In this document: positions 11,003-22,113 of the stretch, one piece after another
How positions within the stretch are numbered: position 1 is the stretch's first letter
Layout: every line of letters starts with the position of its first letter
Assembly (NCBI RefSeq): GCF_009905375.1
Contig: NC_133648.1
Location: 93,794,905-93,858,904, forward strand
From: Apium graveolens
Lineage: Eukaryota; Streptophyta; Magnoliopsida; Apiales; Apiaceae
DNA: 64,000 nt
Direction of reading: 5' to 3'
The notes under the pieces: generated by a model
What the model was told of the DNA's origin: nothing
What the model saw: the letters and a program-made list of their open reading frames with translations, nothing else
Database searches by the model: none
Translations under genes and position numbers: made by a program

Positions 11003-11716
11003 ATGTTCGAGCGTGAGCATGATGAGGCATTGCTAGATGTTGAGGATCATGAGGAGCCTGAGATGGAGGAGGATGAGGAGAACCCCTCAGAGGAGCCTGA
11101 GACGGAGGTCATTGCTATTTCAGATGAGGAGGACCCCTCAGAGGAGTCAGAGACAGAGGTTATTGCTATTCCAGATGAGGAGGACCCGGATGAGGTCCCA
11201 GTAGCTGAGGAGCGTGTTGGACCTATGGTAGTGTATGCTGGTATCCCATTACCCACACTTCCGGTGGTTAGAGCCCCTACCCCTCCACCACTATCTTGGA
11301 TTCCTGATGATGACAGCTCAGAGACCCATACTTCCGAGCCTAGGCAGACCGAGGAGGCACCCTCAGCGGCTCCGGATTCACCACCTCTTGACCCTGCCCA
11401 CAGGCAGTCTTCGTTAGCTCATGGATATGTTCAGGATGTATTGAGGACCCGAGTGGCTGTTGCCGATGGCCGACTAGATGAGGCCAGGAGGGAGTTGGAT
11501 GCAGAGAGGGCGGGTAGGCGTACCCGAGCTTATGAGACTAGGGCTTCTATACCCCGATCCTTGAGGAGGGAGCTTACGGGGATAGAGCTCACATCCCGAG
11601 CGAGGCTCAGATCGCTCCAGGGGGACAGGCATGGTAGGATCTCCAGGCGGCAGGCCGACTATATCTTCCGTCGTGCGATGGAAAGGGTTTGGGAGCTGAC
11701 CCGCTCCGGTGTGTGA
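11003..11716 (+). CDS. Extra ORF (ORF1) between primer-binding site and gag of element C, unknown function
   Basis: This 237-codon ORF starts at the first in-frame ATG. Residues 1-75 are strongly acidic with internal repeats of the type ETEVIAI-DEEDP. Residues 75-135 are Pro/Ser/Thr-rich. Residues 140-237 are basic and helical, with many Arg/Glu/Ala pairs (DEARRELDAERAGRR) and end MERVWELTRSGV. No catalytic motif is visible. Elements B and A have an ORF at the same place, also with a helical, charged C-terminal half, although sequence identity is low. Its position before gag is unusual for chromoviruses; a nucleic-acid-binding or chaperone role would be speculation. Reading-frame maintenance in a young element argues that it is coding. 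Confidence 0.7.
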   Translation: MFEREHDEALLDVEDHEEPEMEEDEENPSEEPETEVIAISDEEDPSEESETEVIAIPDEEDPDEVPVAEERVGPMVVYAGIPLPTLPVVRAPTPPPLSWIPDDDSSETHTSEPRQTEEAPSAAPDSPPLDPAHRQSSLAHGYVQDVLRTRVAVADGRLDEARRELDAERAGRRTRAYETRASIPRSLRRELTGIELTSRARLRSLQGDRHGRISRRQADYIFRRAMERVWELTRSGV

Positions 11717-12129
11717 TTCAGGATTGATGATGGAATAGTCTAGTTGTCTAGTTAGCCGAGGCCTTAGTAAGAGCCAATTTTCCGGGATAGTTGACTTGTA
11801 TATAGCATCCCTTTTTCTGACTAGACAGATAGACTCTTGTGTATCACTTTTGGGACAGATGACTGTAGCACTGTTGTACTTTTGACCAGATCAAACTATG
11901 TATTTCTCGCATTATGTATATATTTGTTTCCTTTCGGTTCAGTTCCATAGTGACGGGATCACTGTTTTTATCATTATTATTACTGTACTTCGTATTAGAA
12001 CTTTCTTAAAATAATAGAATTGCAATATACGTTCTCCCCATTATAAGAGCTGTGCAAGGCACAATGTTGTATATGATTGTGACCTAACGTTGAATTTTCC
12101 CAATAATTTTTTTTATTATTATCAGAATC
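11717..12129 (+). other. ORF1-gag spacer with candidate splice acceptor before gag (element C)
   Basis: Non-coding, becoming T-rich at its end: a CTAAC branch-point-like sequence at 12084-12088, a long pyrimidine/AT tract, then TATTATCAG with AG at 12124-12125 and only AATC before the gag ATG. Elements A and B have the same arrangement. This suggests an mRNA in which gag is the first long ORF. Confidence 0.45.
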
Positions 12130-15100
12130 ATGCCGCCAAGAAAGATTGGAACTAGGGCGAACCCTGGATCTGAAGACCAGGGAAGCCATAACCAGGATGA
12201 TAGGAACCAGGAGCACAGTGAAGAGGAAGATGAGGATTATGTGGAACAGGATGACTCCCTGTATGAAGAGGAAGAGGAAACATATGATGTTGAGGGATTT
12301 GAGATAGAGGCTGAAGAAGGAGAAACCGAGGTGGAGCAACCAGTACCAAACCCAGGCATGGATCCCATGGGCCAGTTCATGCAACTCCTAAGGCAGAATT
12401 TGGAACGTCAACCCAACCCACCCCCTCAAGGAAGTAACAATGCTGTGGCAAACTCTTTCAGGGCTTTTAAGTCCCTTAAGCCCCCTGAGTTCCACGGATC
12501 AGCCGACCCAGTTGAGGCAAGGGCATGGTTAAAGGAAATGGAGAAATCTTTTGAGATTTTGAGTACCGATGAGGCACAGAAGACTGTATTTGCTACCTAC
12601 CTTCTGAAAGGAGAAGCTAACTACTGGTGGGAGGCCAAGAAAAACATGGAGACAGATGCTATTATAACCTGGGAGAGATTTAGTCAGTTGTTTCTAGGAA
12701 AGTATTTCCCGAGGTTTATGGAAAACCAGATGGAGCTCAAGTTCTTGGAGCTAAAGCAGAATAACTTGTCTGTAGCAGAGTACGAGGCGAAATTTACTGA
12801 GTTATCAAGGTTTGTGCTGGAGTTTGTGAGCACCGAGGAAAAGAAAGCTAGGAGGTTTCAGCAGGGACTGAAACCGTGGATTCAGAATAGGGTGGCAATC
12901 CTTGAGCTTACGGACTATGCCACTCTGGTGCAAAAGGCAACGATTGTAGAAGTTGGAAGTGAACATATGCAGAAGGAAAGAGAGAAGAAAGGAATAAAGA
13001 GGAAAAGTATGAGCATGGGTGGAGGTTCCGCAGGAAGGAGCTTCCCAACTAGATTTAATCGAGGAGCAGTGTCCCTACCAGGAAGGAACACTGGGTTTAA
13101 GCGGCCAATGAGTGTGAGTGTGAGCCAGGGCGGCCAGAAGTCAAGAATGTCCTATTCCAACCAGTCTCGACCCCCATTGCCAGCCTGTAACATATGTGGA
13201 AGGAATCACACTGGGGAGTGTAAAGGAAAGCCAGTAACCTGTTTTAAGTGCGGTCGGGAAGGCCACTACTCAAATAAGTGCCCATCATCAACCCCTGCCA
13301 TCATTCCAACCGCCACTTGTCATCAGTGCGGACGCCCAGGTCATTGGAAGAGGGAATGCCCAATGAACAAACCAGCAGCTTCGGGAGCAAGCAGGGCTGC
13401 TTCTAATAAGCCACCTACTGCGAGGACTTTCAACATGACAGTCCAGGATGCTATGAAAGATTCAGATGTGATAGCAGGTACCCTTTCTCTAAATTCAGTC
13501 AGTGCAAATGTTTTATTTGATTCTGGAGCAACTAAATCTTTTATATCAAAGGACCTTGCGCGTAAGTTAAGACTTAAGGCTGAACCCTTGATAGAACCCT
13601 TACAAGTAGAAATAGCCAATCATGAAATTATTCCTGTTAACCAGATTCACCCCGCCTGTGAGATAGGCATAGGGGAGCAATCTTTCAGTGTTGATCTGAT
13701 TCCTTTTAAATTAGGGGAGTTTGATGTGATTTTGGGAATGGACTGGCTATCTAGCAACGATGCTCGGATAGACTGTAAAGGGAAGAAAGTTAAGTTAAAT
13801 ATCCCCGGGAAGAAAGAAGTTATATTTAGAGGAAAGAGGCAGACGCAGAAATTTTTGACTATGGCCCAGGCCAAAAGGATGCTACGAAAAGGAAGTGAGG
13901 CTTACCTAGCCTATGTGGTGGACACGCAGAAGGAGGTGCCCAACTTACAAGATATTCCAGTAGTCAACGAATTTGAAGATGTATTCCCACAAGACCTTCC
14001 GGGATTACCACCCGATAGAGTGATTGAATTTGCTATTGAGTTGGCCCCAGGGACGGCGCCAGTTTCAAAAGCACCTTACCGGTTAGCCCCATTAGAAATG
14101 AAGGAATTAGCTATCCAATTGCAGGAACTCTTGGATAAGGGTATGATAAGACCCAGTGTGTCTCCGTGGGGAGCACCAGTTTTATTTGTTAAGAAGAAAG
14201 ATGGGAGCATGAGGTTGTGCATAGACTATCGAGAGTTGAACAAGCTAACCATAAAGAACAGGTACCCATTACCTAGAATAGACGATCTGTTCGACCAGCT
14301 AAAGGATGCTGTTTATTTTTCCAAGATCGACCTGAGAACTGGATATCACCAACTAAAGATTAAACCCGAAGATATTTCCAAGACAGCGTTCCGTACCAGG
14401 TATGGGCATTATGAGTTCTTGGTAATGTCCTTTGAATTAACCAACGCCCCAGCGGCTTTCATGGATTTAATGAATAGAGTATTTAAGAAGTACTTAGACA
14501 AGTGTGTGATAGTTTTTATCGATGATATTTTGATCTACTCAAGGACTGAGGCAGAACATGCAGAGCATTTGAGGATAGCTTTAGGAATACTCATAGAGGA
14601 ACAGTTATATGCCAAATTCTCGAAGTGTGAATTCTGGCAGAATGAAGTACAGTTTTTAGGACATGTGATCAATAAAGAAGGAGTATTGGTCGACCCCTCC
14701 AAGATAGAGGCGGTCTCAAATTGGGAAAGGCCAACCACACCCACCGAGGTAAGGAGTTTCATAGGATTGGCCGGCTACTATCGTAGATTTGTTCAGGACT
14801 TTGCGAAGATCGCAGCCCCTTTGACACGACTTACTCGTAAGACAGAGAAGTTTGAATGGACGGAGAAATGCGAGAACAGTTTTCAGGAATTAAAGAAAAG
14901 GTTGATAACGGCTCCGGTATTGGCATTACCGGACGGAAAAGGAGATTTTGTGATATATAGTGACGCGTCGCACAAAGGATTAGGATGTGTGCTTATGCAG
15001 CACGGTAAAGTTATCGCGTATGCATCGAGACAACTGAAGGAATACGAGGTTAGATATCCTACTCATGACCTTGAGCTCGCGGCAATAGTATTTGCTTTAA

Positions 15101-16839
15101 AAATTTGGAGGCACTACTTATATGGAGAGAAGTACGAGATTTTCACAGACCATAAGAGCCTCAAGTACATATTTACGCAGAAAGAGCTCAACATGCGCCA
15201 GAGGAGATGGTTAGAACTAATCAAGGACTATGATTGTGAGATTCTCTATCATCCAGGGAAAGCCAATGTGGTGGCTGATGCCCTTAGTAGAAAGGAAAGA
15301 CTCAGAATGATAACGACTTCAGAAGAGTTGATAAGGGATTTTGAGAGAATGGAAATAGAAGTAAAGGTAACCGGAACCGGAACTGAAAAGCTTTTTGAGA
15401 TCTCAATGCAGCCAGAGTTATTGGAAAAGATCAGATTATGCCAGGAGAAAATAATGAATGAAGGCAGAGAGTCAATGACTGGAGAGGAGATCCATACTGA
15501 GAAAGATGATAAAGGGATAATGAGGTACTCCTACCGAATTTGGGTTCCGAATGTTCAAGAACTTAAAGATGAGATTTTGGATGAAAGCCATAGTTCAAGG
15601 TATTCCATTCACCCGGGAAGTACCAAGATGTATAGGGATTTGAAGGAATATTACTGGTGGCCCAACGTGAAGAGGGACGTAGCAGAATGGGTAAACAAGT
15701 GTTTGACTTGCCAAAGAGTAAAGGCAGAGCACCAGAGACCCAGTGGACTTTTGCGACCCCTGGAGATTCCCGAATGGAAATGGGAACAGATAGCGATGGA
15801 TTTTGTTGTAGGCTTGCCAAGGACAAAAGCCAATCACGACGCCATTTGGGTAATTATAGACCGACTGACAAAGTCAGCTCATTTCATTCCTATCAATGAG
15901 AGATACACAGTCGATAGACTGGTGGACATTTACCTTAAGGAAATAGTGACGCGACATGGAGTCCCAGCGTCCATTGTCTCAGACCGAGACCCCAGGTTCA
16001 ACTCCAGATTTTGGAGGAGCTTTCAGGAGTGTGCGGGGACCAAGTTAAATATGAGTACCGCGTACCATCCCCAGACGGATGGACAGAGTGAAAGGACCAT
16101 CCAGACACTAGAAGATATGTTGAGAGTCTGTGCAATAGACCTTAAAGGAAGTTGGGATGATCACTTGCCGTTGATCGAGTTTTCTTATAACAATAGCTTT
16201 CATGCTAGCATCGGAATGCCGCCTTATGAGGCCCTGTACGGAAGAAGGTGTCGATCTCCCTTATACTGGGATGAAGTAGGAGAGCGGAAGATGCTCGGAC
16301 CCGAAGTGGTCCAAAGGACCAAAGATATAGTGGATCTTATCAGAGGGCGACTTATAGCAGCCCAAGATAGACAGAAGAAATATGCAGACCTAGCCCGAAA
16401 GGACAAGGAATATGAAGTAGGGGACTTAGTACTGTTGAAAGTATCCCCTTGGAAGGGATTAATGAGGTTCGGAAAGAAAGGAAAACTAAGCCCAAGATAC
16501 ATTGGACCTTTTGAGATATTAAGACGGATTGGAAAGTTAGCTTACGAGCTAGCCCTACCCCCTAATTTGCAACAAGTTCATAATGTGTTCCATGTGTCAA
16601 TGCTAAGCAGGTATCATCGGGATGCCAGGCACATAGTGGAGTACGAGCAGGTGGATATGCAGCCAGATCTAACTTACGTGGAGAAGCCAGTAAGGATTAT
16701 GGATAAGAAAGAGCAGGTGCTTCGGAACAAAGTGATCAAGCTAGTCAGAGTACTATGGCAGAATCATAATGTGGAAGAATCAACTTGGGAACTAGAGAGC
16801 ACAATGCTAGAAAAGTACCCCCATTTGTTTTCTGTTTGA
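12130..16839 (+). CDS. gag-pol: gag-pol polyprotein of chromovirus C (1569 aa, uninterrupted)
   Basis: One frame encodes all element functions. Gag: acidic N-terminus (residues 20-75), retrotransposon gag domain (about 120-275, with [12 protein letters not shown] and YWWEAKK), then CX2C-type knuckles at 353-364, 371-384 ([14 protein letters not shown]) and 397-410. Protease: DSGATKSF at 464-471. [13 protein letters not shown] near 697 and catalytic FIDDILIYS from 796. RNase [11 protein letters not shown] with Asp 945. Integrase: an HHCC-type zinc region about 1153-1196, then D1224, D1285 and E1321, a D,D35E core. The C-terminus (about 1520-1568) is a chromodomain-like module ([16 protein letters not shown]) used by chromoviruses for chromatin targeting. 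One oddity is that the conserved FGLTNAP of RT reads FELTNAP (Glu at 769). ATG 12130 is the first Met in frame and matches MPP starts in A and B. Confidence 0.97.
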   Translation: MPPRKIGTRANPGSEDQGSHNQDDRNQEHSEEEDEDYVEQDDSLYEEEEETYDVEGFEIEAEEGETEVEQPVPNPGMDPMGQFMQLLRQNLERQPNPPPQGSNNAVANSFRAFKSLKPPEFHGSADPVEARAWLKEMEKSFEILSTDEAQKTVFATYLLKGEANYWWEAKKNMETDAIITWERFSQLFLGKYFPRFMENQMELKFLELKQNNLSVAEYEAKFTELSRFVLEFVSTEEKKARRFQQGLKPWIQNRVAILELTDYATLVQKATIVEVGSEHMQKEREKKGIKRKSMSMGGGSAGRSFPTRFNRGAVSLPGRNTGFKRPMSVSVSQGGQKSRMSYSNQSRPPLPACNICGRNHTGECKGKPVTCFKCGREGHYSNKCPSSTPAIIPTATCHQCGRPGHWKRECPMNKPAASGASRAASNKPPTARTFNMTVQDAMKDSDVIAGTLSLNSVSANVLFDSGATKSFISKDLARKLRLKAEPLIEPLQVEIANHEIIPVNQIHPACEIGIGEQSFSVDLIPFKLGEFDVILGMDWLSSNDARIDCKGKKVKLNIPGKKEVIFRGKRQTQKFLTMAQAKRMLRKGSEAYLAYVVDTQKEVPNLQDIPVVNEFEDVFPQDLPGLPPDRVIEFAIELAPGTAPVSKAPYRLAPLEMKELAIQLQELLDKGMIRPSVSPWGAPVLFVKKKDGSMRLCIDYRELNKLTIKNRYPLPRIDDLFDQLKDAVYFSKIDLRTGYHQLKIKPEDISKTAFRTRYGHYEFLVMSFELTNAPAAFMDLMNRVFKKYLDKCVIVFIDDILIYSRTEAEHAEHLRIALGILIEEQLYAKFSKCEFWQNEVQFLGHVINKEGVLVDPSKIEAVSNWERPTTPTEVRSFIGLAGYYRRFVQDFAKIAAPLTRLTRKTEKFEWTEKCENSFQELKKRLITAPVLALPDGKGDFVIYSDASHKGLGCVLMQHGKVIAYASRQLKEYEVRYPTHDLELAAIVFALKIWRHYLYGEKYEIFTDHKSLKYIFTQKELNMRQRRWLELIKDYDCEILYHPGKANVVADALSRKERLRMITTSEELIRDFERMEIEVKVTGTGTEKLFEISMQPELLEKIRLCQEKIMNEGRESMTGEEIHTEKDDKGIMRYSYRIWVPNVQELKDEILDESHSSRYSIHPGSTKMYRDLKEYYWWPNVKRDVAEWVNKCLTCQRVKAEHQRPSGLLRPLEIPEWKWEQIAMDFVVGLPRTKANHDAIWVIIDRLTKSAHFIPINERYTVDRLVDIYLKEIVTRHGVPASIVSDRDPRFNSRFWRSFQECAGTKLNMSTAYHPQTDGQSERTIQTLEDMLRVCAIDLKGSWDDHLPLIEFSYNNSFHASIGMPPYEALYGRRCRSPLYWDEVGERKMLGPEVVQRTKDIVDLIRGRLIAAQDRQKKYADLARKDKEYEVGDLVLLKVSPWKGLMRFGKKGKLSPRYIGPFEILRRIGKLAYELALPPNLQQVHNVFHVSMLSRYHRDARHIVEYEQVDMQPDLTYVEKPVRIMDKKEQVLRNKVIKLVRVLWQNHNVEESTWELESTMLEKYPHLFSV

Positions 16840-16858
16840 TTCCGGGACGGAATCCTTT

Positions 16859-16872
16859 TAAGGAGGGGAGAC
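16859..16872 (+). other. Polypurine tract of element C
   Basis: AAGGAGGGGAGAC lies just after the gag-pol stop and touches the 3' LTR. It follows a GGGACGGAATCC motif that B, A and E share in similar form. Confidence 0.9.
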
Positions 16873-18966
16873 TGTAATAACCCCAAAATTTTTCAACTTT
16901 TTGTAACCCTTGTGAATAGTGTTTTAGCTGAATGAAGAAACTTTTCACGCCACACTATGTAGGGGTTCTGTTATGGATATTCTGGGATATTATTAGTACT
17001 CTATGTAGTATATAAGTGTATGTAAAGATCGTCAGAATCCAATTCCGAACACTTTGGTTTTTCCCGGAAATCCACAAGATACGGAGAGAATTGAGTATAA
17101 GGTAACAGGATAAAAAGGATTTAAATTAAAGGATTATAATAGAGGATCATAAAAAGGAATATAATGTATTGAGAAAGGTTAAGGGAACCTAAGTAATAAG
17201 ATCCCGGGTATGATCCTTCAAACGATAAACGAGAACGAAAGTAAGCGAACCGTATAACAGATCAGCGGTCATTAGGCAAACGATTAGGAAGTTAATCAAA
17301 GGGATTAGTGGGAATGATGTCATCCAACCAATAGAAAGAGGACAAGGAAGGGAGGATGACATCATGAGGATGACATAAGCATGACATGGGAAGGAAGGAA
17401 GTGTGGTGGCTTTGTAACCACACAAATTCAAGGGCAAAAAGGTAATTGACTAAATCAAATACAAAAACCAAGCAACCAAGCCAAGTAAATTCATTCTTCA
17501 TCAAAAATCAAAAAGCAACCAAGGCTTTGTTCTTGAAGCTCTCGGCTTTTCACTATTCAAAAGGCAAGAAAAATTCAAAATCAAAGATCCAAGCTTCCTA
17601 AATTGGTAAGATAATTCCCTAATCATCTTCATGCTTAGTTAGGACTATATCATGAGTTTAAGCCATTAATTCCTTCTCAATCTTCTTCATTTAATCAAAG
17701 AAGAAGACAATGAATAGTGTTTTCAAGTTTTTAACTTGAACTTTTTCTTGTTTTTCTTGAAGATCCAAGCATTGTTAAGACTTCTCAAAGCTTCTTAAGG
17801 CTTCCTAGCTCCTCCCACCACTTCAAGGAAGGTATACCATCTCCAAACCCTAGATTCCTATATATTATAAGATGATTTTGATTAGTAGGATGATATTGTA
17901 GCTTGTTGTTGTGATTAGAGTTTGGGATTTGAAATGGTAGTGAAATGGAATGGTAAATGTTGAGGTTTTGATGAAAAGAACTTAAGTATGGTTAAATTAA
18001 GCTTAGGCATAAGTATAAATGATTAAATTGAATTAGTTGGGGTTGTTATGATGTGATAAGGATGGATGTTGGTTGTATGTTGGATTTGAGGTTGAATTGG
18101 GAGGGTTTTGAATGATTTAAAATATTGGAAATCGCGTAAACATAGCCGTCGTAACGTCCGATTTTCTTTGGACTGTTTTTGTGCATAGCATTAGGACCCG
18201 AGAACCCCCTGCTAGAATATGACCGCTGCCATTTTTAGATAGCTCATGTTACGAGCTTCGTTTTGATATGTAGTTCGTTCGATTCCGATGCACGGTTTAG
18301 GAGAAACGACCGTTTCAAGTAACGGCGTTTCGCGAACGAAACTTTTTCCCTCGCCTTACTTTGAAACATAGGTTAAAGACCAAAAAGGGTTAATTAATGT
18401 ATGAAACATTTATGGTAAGTGTGTTAGGCAGTTGGTAAGACACTCGCGAAGGAATCGCTTTAAAACTCGTAAAGGTTAAATTATTAAAAATGGTGGAGCC
18501 GAGGGTACCCGAGTGACTTAAGCAAATCAGTGAGCGCAAAACAAGCGTTAGAGTCTAAGTTAGTTAAAGTAAAGATTTACAAGTGATTTTGGTTTAATTC
18601 CAACTTACTTGTTGTTTATAGGTTACCAGACTCGTCCCGAGCCTTTTATCACCCCAAGTCGCTCAGGCAAGTATTCTATCCGTTATACTGTTGTTGTGAT
18701 GTATACATTTGTATATGCATGATCTTGCGATAAATGCATATTGGTTATTTAGCAAATTCTTGCGATATATTGTAGCATGTGATATGGTATATATGCATGC
18801 CTGTTTCATATTCTTGAAATATATATCTGTTGGTTCAGTTGATAATACCTATGCTAGAGAATAGCGGTAACTTGCATATACCCTTAGTATAGGGACCCAA
18901 AGGTGAAAATATTTTCTAAAACCGGGAGTCGAGGATCCCGAGTAGATTTTGTATATATGGATATGG

Positions 18967-19000
<34 letters not shown>

Positions 19001-20727
19001 GGTTATAGTTTTCCAAACTATTAATCGAATAAGGTTTATTCGATAACTTTAACTTTATTTTATTATTGAATATTATTTCGAATATTATTCGAAGGCTTAT
19101 GACTCAGTTTATATTATTTATTGAATATTATTTGAATATTCATTTGAGGATCTATGACTCCGATTATTTGCTGAGGTATATTCTTTATTTTATTAAAGAA
19201 TAAGATGTCAATAATCAAACTTATTTTCGATTATTCAAATAAAGATAATACTTTTATATAAGTATATCTTTGGTTATTTAATACTCGTTTCAAGTATAAG
19301 TTTTAATACTTCTACTTCAATTATTTTTATAAAGATTATTCTTTATGGGAATATTATTTAAATAATAATATTCAGTCATTTTCTAAATATTCTGGGGACT
19401 GATTTACTTCATTAAATCAGCTTTACTCCAAACACTCTATAAAGTATTTTCGAGTCTTCAAAATGATTTTTAAAGTTAGAGCGGATCCCAAAACTCATTT
19501 TTATATTTAAGATCTTCTTTTTTTTAAGGGGATTTAAATACTCACTCAAAACCTGGGGAATCCGGCTCTGTGGTGTATTTTATATTCGCAACGAGGTTGC
19601 AGTTTTGGTAAATGAATTGATTACTTGCCCAATGTTCGGGAAGTAAGCCCATCTAATTGAGTCGGCATAAGCGACAGGCCGGGGTACAGTCTATTATTGT
19701 GTAAGTGGCTGGGTGGCAGTCCATCAACGCGTAAGAGGCCGGGTGGCGGTCCAGCACAAGGTCCTTATGAGGCCAGGGTGATGACCGGTGGGGGATTCAT
19801 CCATCTACTAGTAGAAAAGGTTACTTATTGGTATCTTTGCCTGATCAGCAAGATATCTGGTTTATGCCAAAATTCTTTTCCTTTCCAAAATTTATTGGAT
19901 GTTTCAAACTCTGTTCATACTTTACATAACAGAGGTTCCAGGAAATGTTTAAGAGATATATATGTGGATATATATATATCGGGACTAAATAAAGTATCTC
20001 GTAATTTTTTTTTCATTCAATAATATTTCAAAGATTGAATCTATTCAAGTCTTAACTTGTGGTCTCATCTATGGGATGTTTTTCTTAAAACTTATAATAC
20101 TTTGAACGGTGGTAGTTCAAGTAGCTTTATAAATGATATAAGTGTGGTGAAGTATTGGTAACTTCATTCCTTGTTTTTACTTATATCTAGTAAGTAATTA
20201 TCTTACACATGATAGAGATTTTAGTAAGTATCCATTTAGATACTTATATTATTGTTATCACTATGTATTATCTTGCGAGCTGTAAGGCTCACTCTTGCTT
20301 TATTTCTTCATCACACAACAACAGTTAGGAAAGATGGCCAGACTCCAGCAGACCCAGCGCAAGCACGTGGGAAGCGTCCCGCGTCTTCCCGATGATGTTA
20401 TGGCTGCTATAGCTGCAGAGGTAGATCCATTGGTAGATCAGGCATTCTACTTTTGAGAATCAATTATGTATAATTATAACTTATGGCAGATAATGGCAAT
20501 TAACTGTAAATTTATCAAGTAATCGTTTTGGGTTGTAATAACTTTTAAATTGTGGATTCAAAGACTTGTACTTATTTCAATTTCATCTCTGAGACTATAA
20601 CGGGTTGTGGTGTGTGTTAGTGTGGGGTCACAGCATAAGGTTATTTTTATTAATTAAGTGAAGTGATATTGTGGAAAGAAAGACCGTGACGACCCGGATC
20701 CCCGACCCCGGATCTGGGGGTGTTACA
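16873..20727 (+). repeat. 3' LTR of element C (3855 bp)
   Basis: Near-identical to 6934-10790. By-eye differences include AACGG/AGCGG near 17263, GACCACTG/GACCGCTG near 18223, CATGCC/CAGGCC near 19676 and AAGCGCG/AAGCACG near 20362, plus the shorter TA run. It ends TGTTACA before the right target-site copy. Confidence 0.95.
20334..20456 (+). CDS. Small LTR ORF, copy in the 3' LTR of element C
   Basis: Same 40-codon frame as at 10397, with one amino-acid change (R to H in the RKR block) and a V to A change before the donor-like GAGGTAGAT. In this copy no element ORF lies downstream, so it would matter only as the template for the next 5' LTR. Confidence 0.3.
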   Translation: MARLQQTQRKHVGSVPRLPDDVMAAIAAEVDPLVDQAFYF

Positions 20728-20732
20728 CTAAA
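20728..20732. repeat. Target-site duplication of element C, right copy
   Basis: CTAAA directly after TGTTACA, identical to 6929-6933. Confidence 0.95.
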
Positions 20733-20820
20733 CCTTTCTTCTATATATTTTTCTCTCTTGGGTTGTAATGTATATATTTAATAATCTTGTTTCAATCATC
20801 ATTTTTCCAATTATTAACTG
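20733..20820 (+). repeat. 3' LTR of element G, right piece
   Basis: The sequence that continues from 6933 once element C is removed. It contains CTTCTATATATTTTTCTC and TCTCTTGGG, typical of short copia LTR tails. The exact end is a guess, somewhere near ATTATTAAC. Confidence 0.35.
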
Positions 20821-21590
20821 AATTTAGTGAGCAACCCTGTGTTTTTTTCAATTTTCAGAAAATGTTTTATTATAATTTGATAATATATTATACATTATGG
20901 CTATTGTATAGCTTTATTCATAAAAAACTTAAATTTAATATGACAAAAAGTTCATCTAATCTCTGGTGTTTTAAGTGTGAATGAGTCTGAGTTGAGAGAC
21001 TTTAAATTGGTAAATGTGGGTACAGTGGACTTTTGAAATATTGTGTTACAAAATAAAAAAAAAAGTAAGTTTGATTGTCTTTTTAGTCCAAATTTGAACA
21101 TTATTGACTGACTAGCAAGTTTGGACTTGCTCTTCTTATGTATATATGCATATATTAGTGTCATATGTTTAAAGTATAGATCAGATTCCAGGTTTTTAGA
21201 AAGTTACTTCTTGTATTGCTTAATAAATGGAATTTATAGGAAAAATGAAGAAAAAGGTTACTAAATTGATGAACCGGGTCAATTCTATGTATATGGAGAC
21301 TAATTGTGATAGTTTTTTGGAGGTGTATGTATATATTGAAAAATCATTCAGCAAATATGAAATAAAAGGTTTTAAAATTTCATTCATGTTTATATGAACA
21401 GTTCTTTATCTTTAAAGTTATCTATTTGATTATAGTTATTATTCATGTCAATTTCAGTGTTGGGTTTGAAAATTTCTATGCAAATGGAAATTTAGAAGAC
21501 TATAAAAGGATTACAGAAGTTGAAAAAGATTTGTAACAAAATTATATCTATAGCTTATTAGACCCGTCCGGTATATAACTGTGAGGAATA
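20821..21590. other. AT-rich DNA without recognisable features
   Basis: About 770 bp between the copia LTR remnant and the putative solo Sirevirus LTR. Only short frames, poly-A and poly-T runs, and no TIRs, splice structure or protein motifs that I recognise. It may be old intergenic DNA or a decayed repeat. Confidence 0.5.
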
Positions 21591-21875
21591 TGTTGTAGGC
21601 CTGATGATAACTTACCAAAACACTCTAAGTAGATAAGTAAAAATTTTTTGTAGCTTTCAACGGATGATCACATTATTTATCCATTGAAATAGTAGCTTAT
21701 ATGAATAAGTATGTAACACATTCTGTATACTAGAATAGCTGGGGTGATTTGGGAGTTTAGTTATTTCTAAGTCATGTTGACTACTATCAAGATATACAAA
21801 ATAGGAGGGTTAATTCTAAATATAAAAGGCCTTGTAATTTTGTATAAGTGAAAGAGTATCAACTGCTATGGAAAC
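21591..21875 (+). repeat. Putative solo Sirevirus LTR (element H), left piece
   Basis: Carries TTTCAACGGATGATC, a motif that recurs at least four times in the right piece (45347-46105). Neither piece is next to a primer-binding site or polypurine tract, so a solo LTR is the simplest reading. The left boundary (TGTTGTAGGC) is uncertain because no clean target-site duplication was found. Confidence 0.4.
21871..21875. repeat. Target-site duplication of element A, left copy
   Basis: GAAAC before TGTCACACCC, matching 45342-45346. Confidence 0.85.
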
Positions 21876-22041
21876 TGTCACACCCCCAACTTAACAAACA
21901 CAATATATATAACTATTACAATATTTAAAAGAAAGTAAATATAACTGAATCCAAGATCTTACAGTTTAGGGTTTGGAACAGCCCAACACTACCATCTATT
22001 ACAACTGATTTTAATATCGAGTCCTCACACAAAACTATCTC

Positions 22042-22113
22042 TTATTCTACCTGAGCTCGGACATACGCATCGACATCACAAGTCTTACGAGCGGTCTGCT
22101 TGAATCTAACCAT
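22042..22113 (-). CDS. Small LTR ORF of element A, 3' LTR copy (23 aa)
   Basis: Reads MVRFKQTARKTCDVDAY and ends QVE, two residues past a donor-like CAG|GTAGAA. It is the counterpart of the ORF at 41493-41564, with three amino-acid differences. See the 5' LTR copy for the argument. Confidence 0.3.
   Translation of the reverse strand: MVRFKQTARKTCDVDAYVRAQVE

Larger units (their letters stand above)
6934..20727 (+). mobile_element. Nearly intact Tekay/Del-type chromovirus (Ty3/gypsy), element C
   Basis: The 13.8-kb element has paired LTRs (3857 and 3855 bp), a perfect 5-bp target-site duplication, an initiator-Met primer-binding site, an extra ORF before gag, a single uninterrupted gag-pol ORF and a polypurine tract. 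The order protease, RT, RNase H, integrase and a C-terminal chromodomain places it in Ty3/gypsy chromoviruses; motif wording and long LTRs suggest Tekay/Del. It inserted into the 3' LTR of copia element G. By eye the two LTRs differ at about 20 single bases plus a TA-run length change, so insertion is recent. It is structurally capable of mobility apart from one suspicious RT residue (see the gag-pol entry). Confidence 0.95.

Noticed and set aside
11047..11256. Ser-rich antisense ORF opposite ORF1 of C
   Set aside because: Mirror of the Glu/Asp-rich codons of ORF1.
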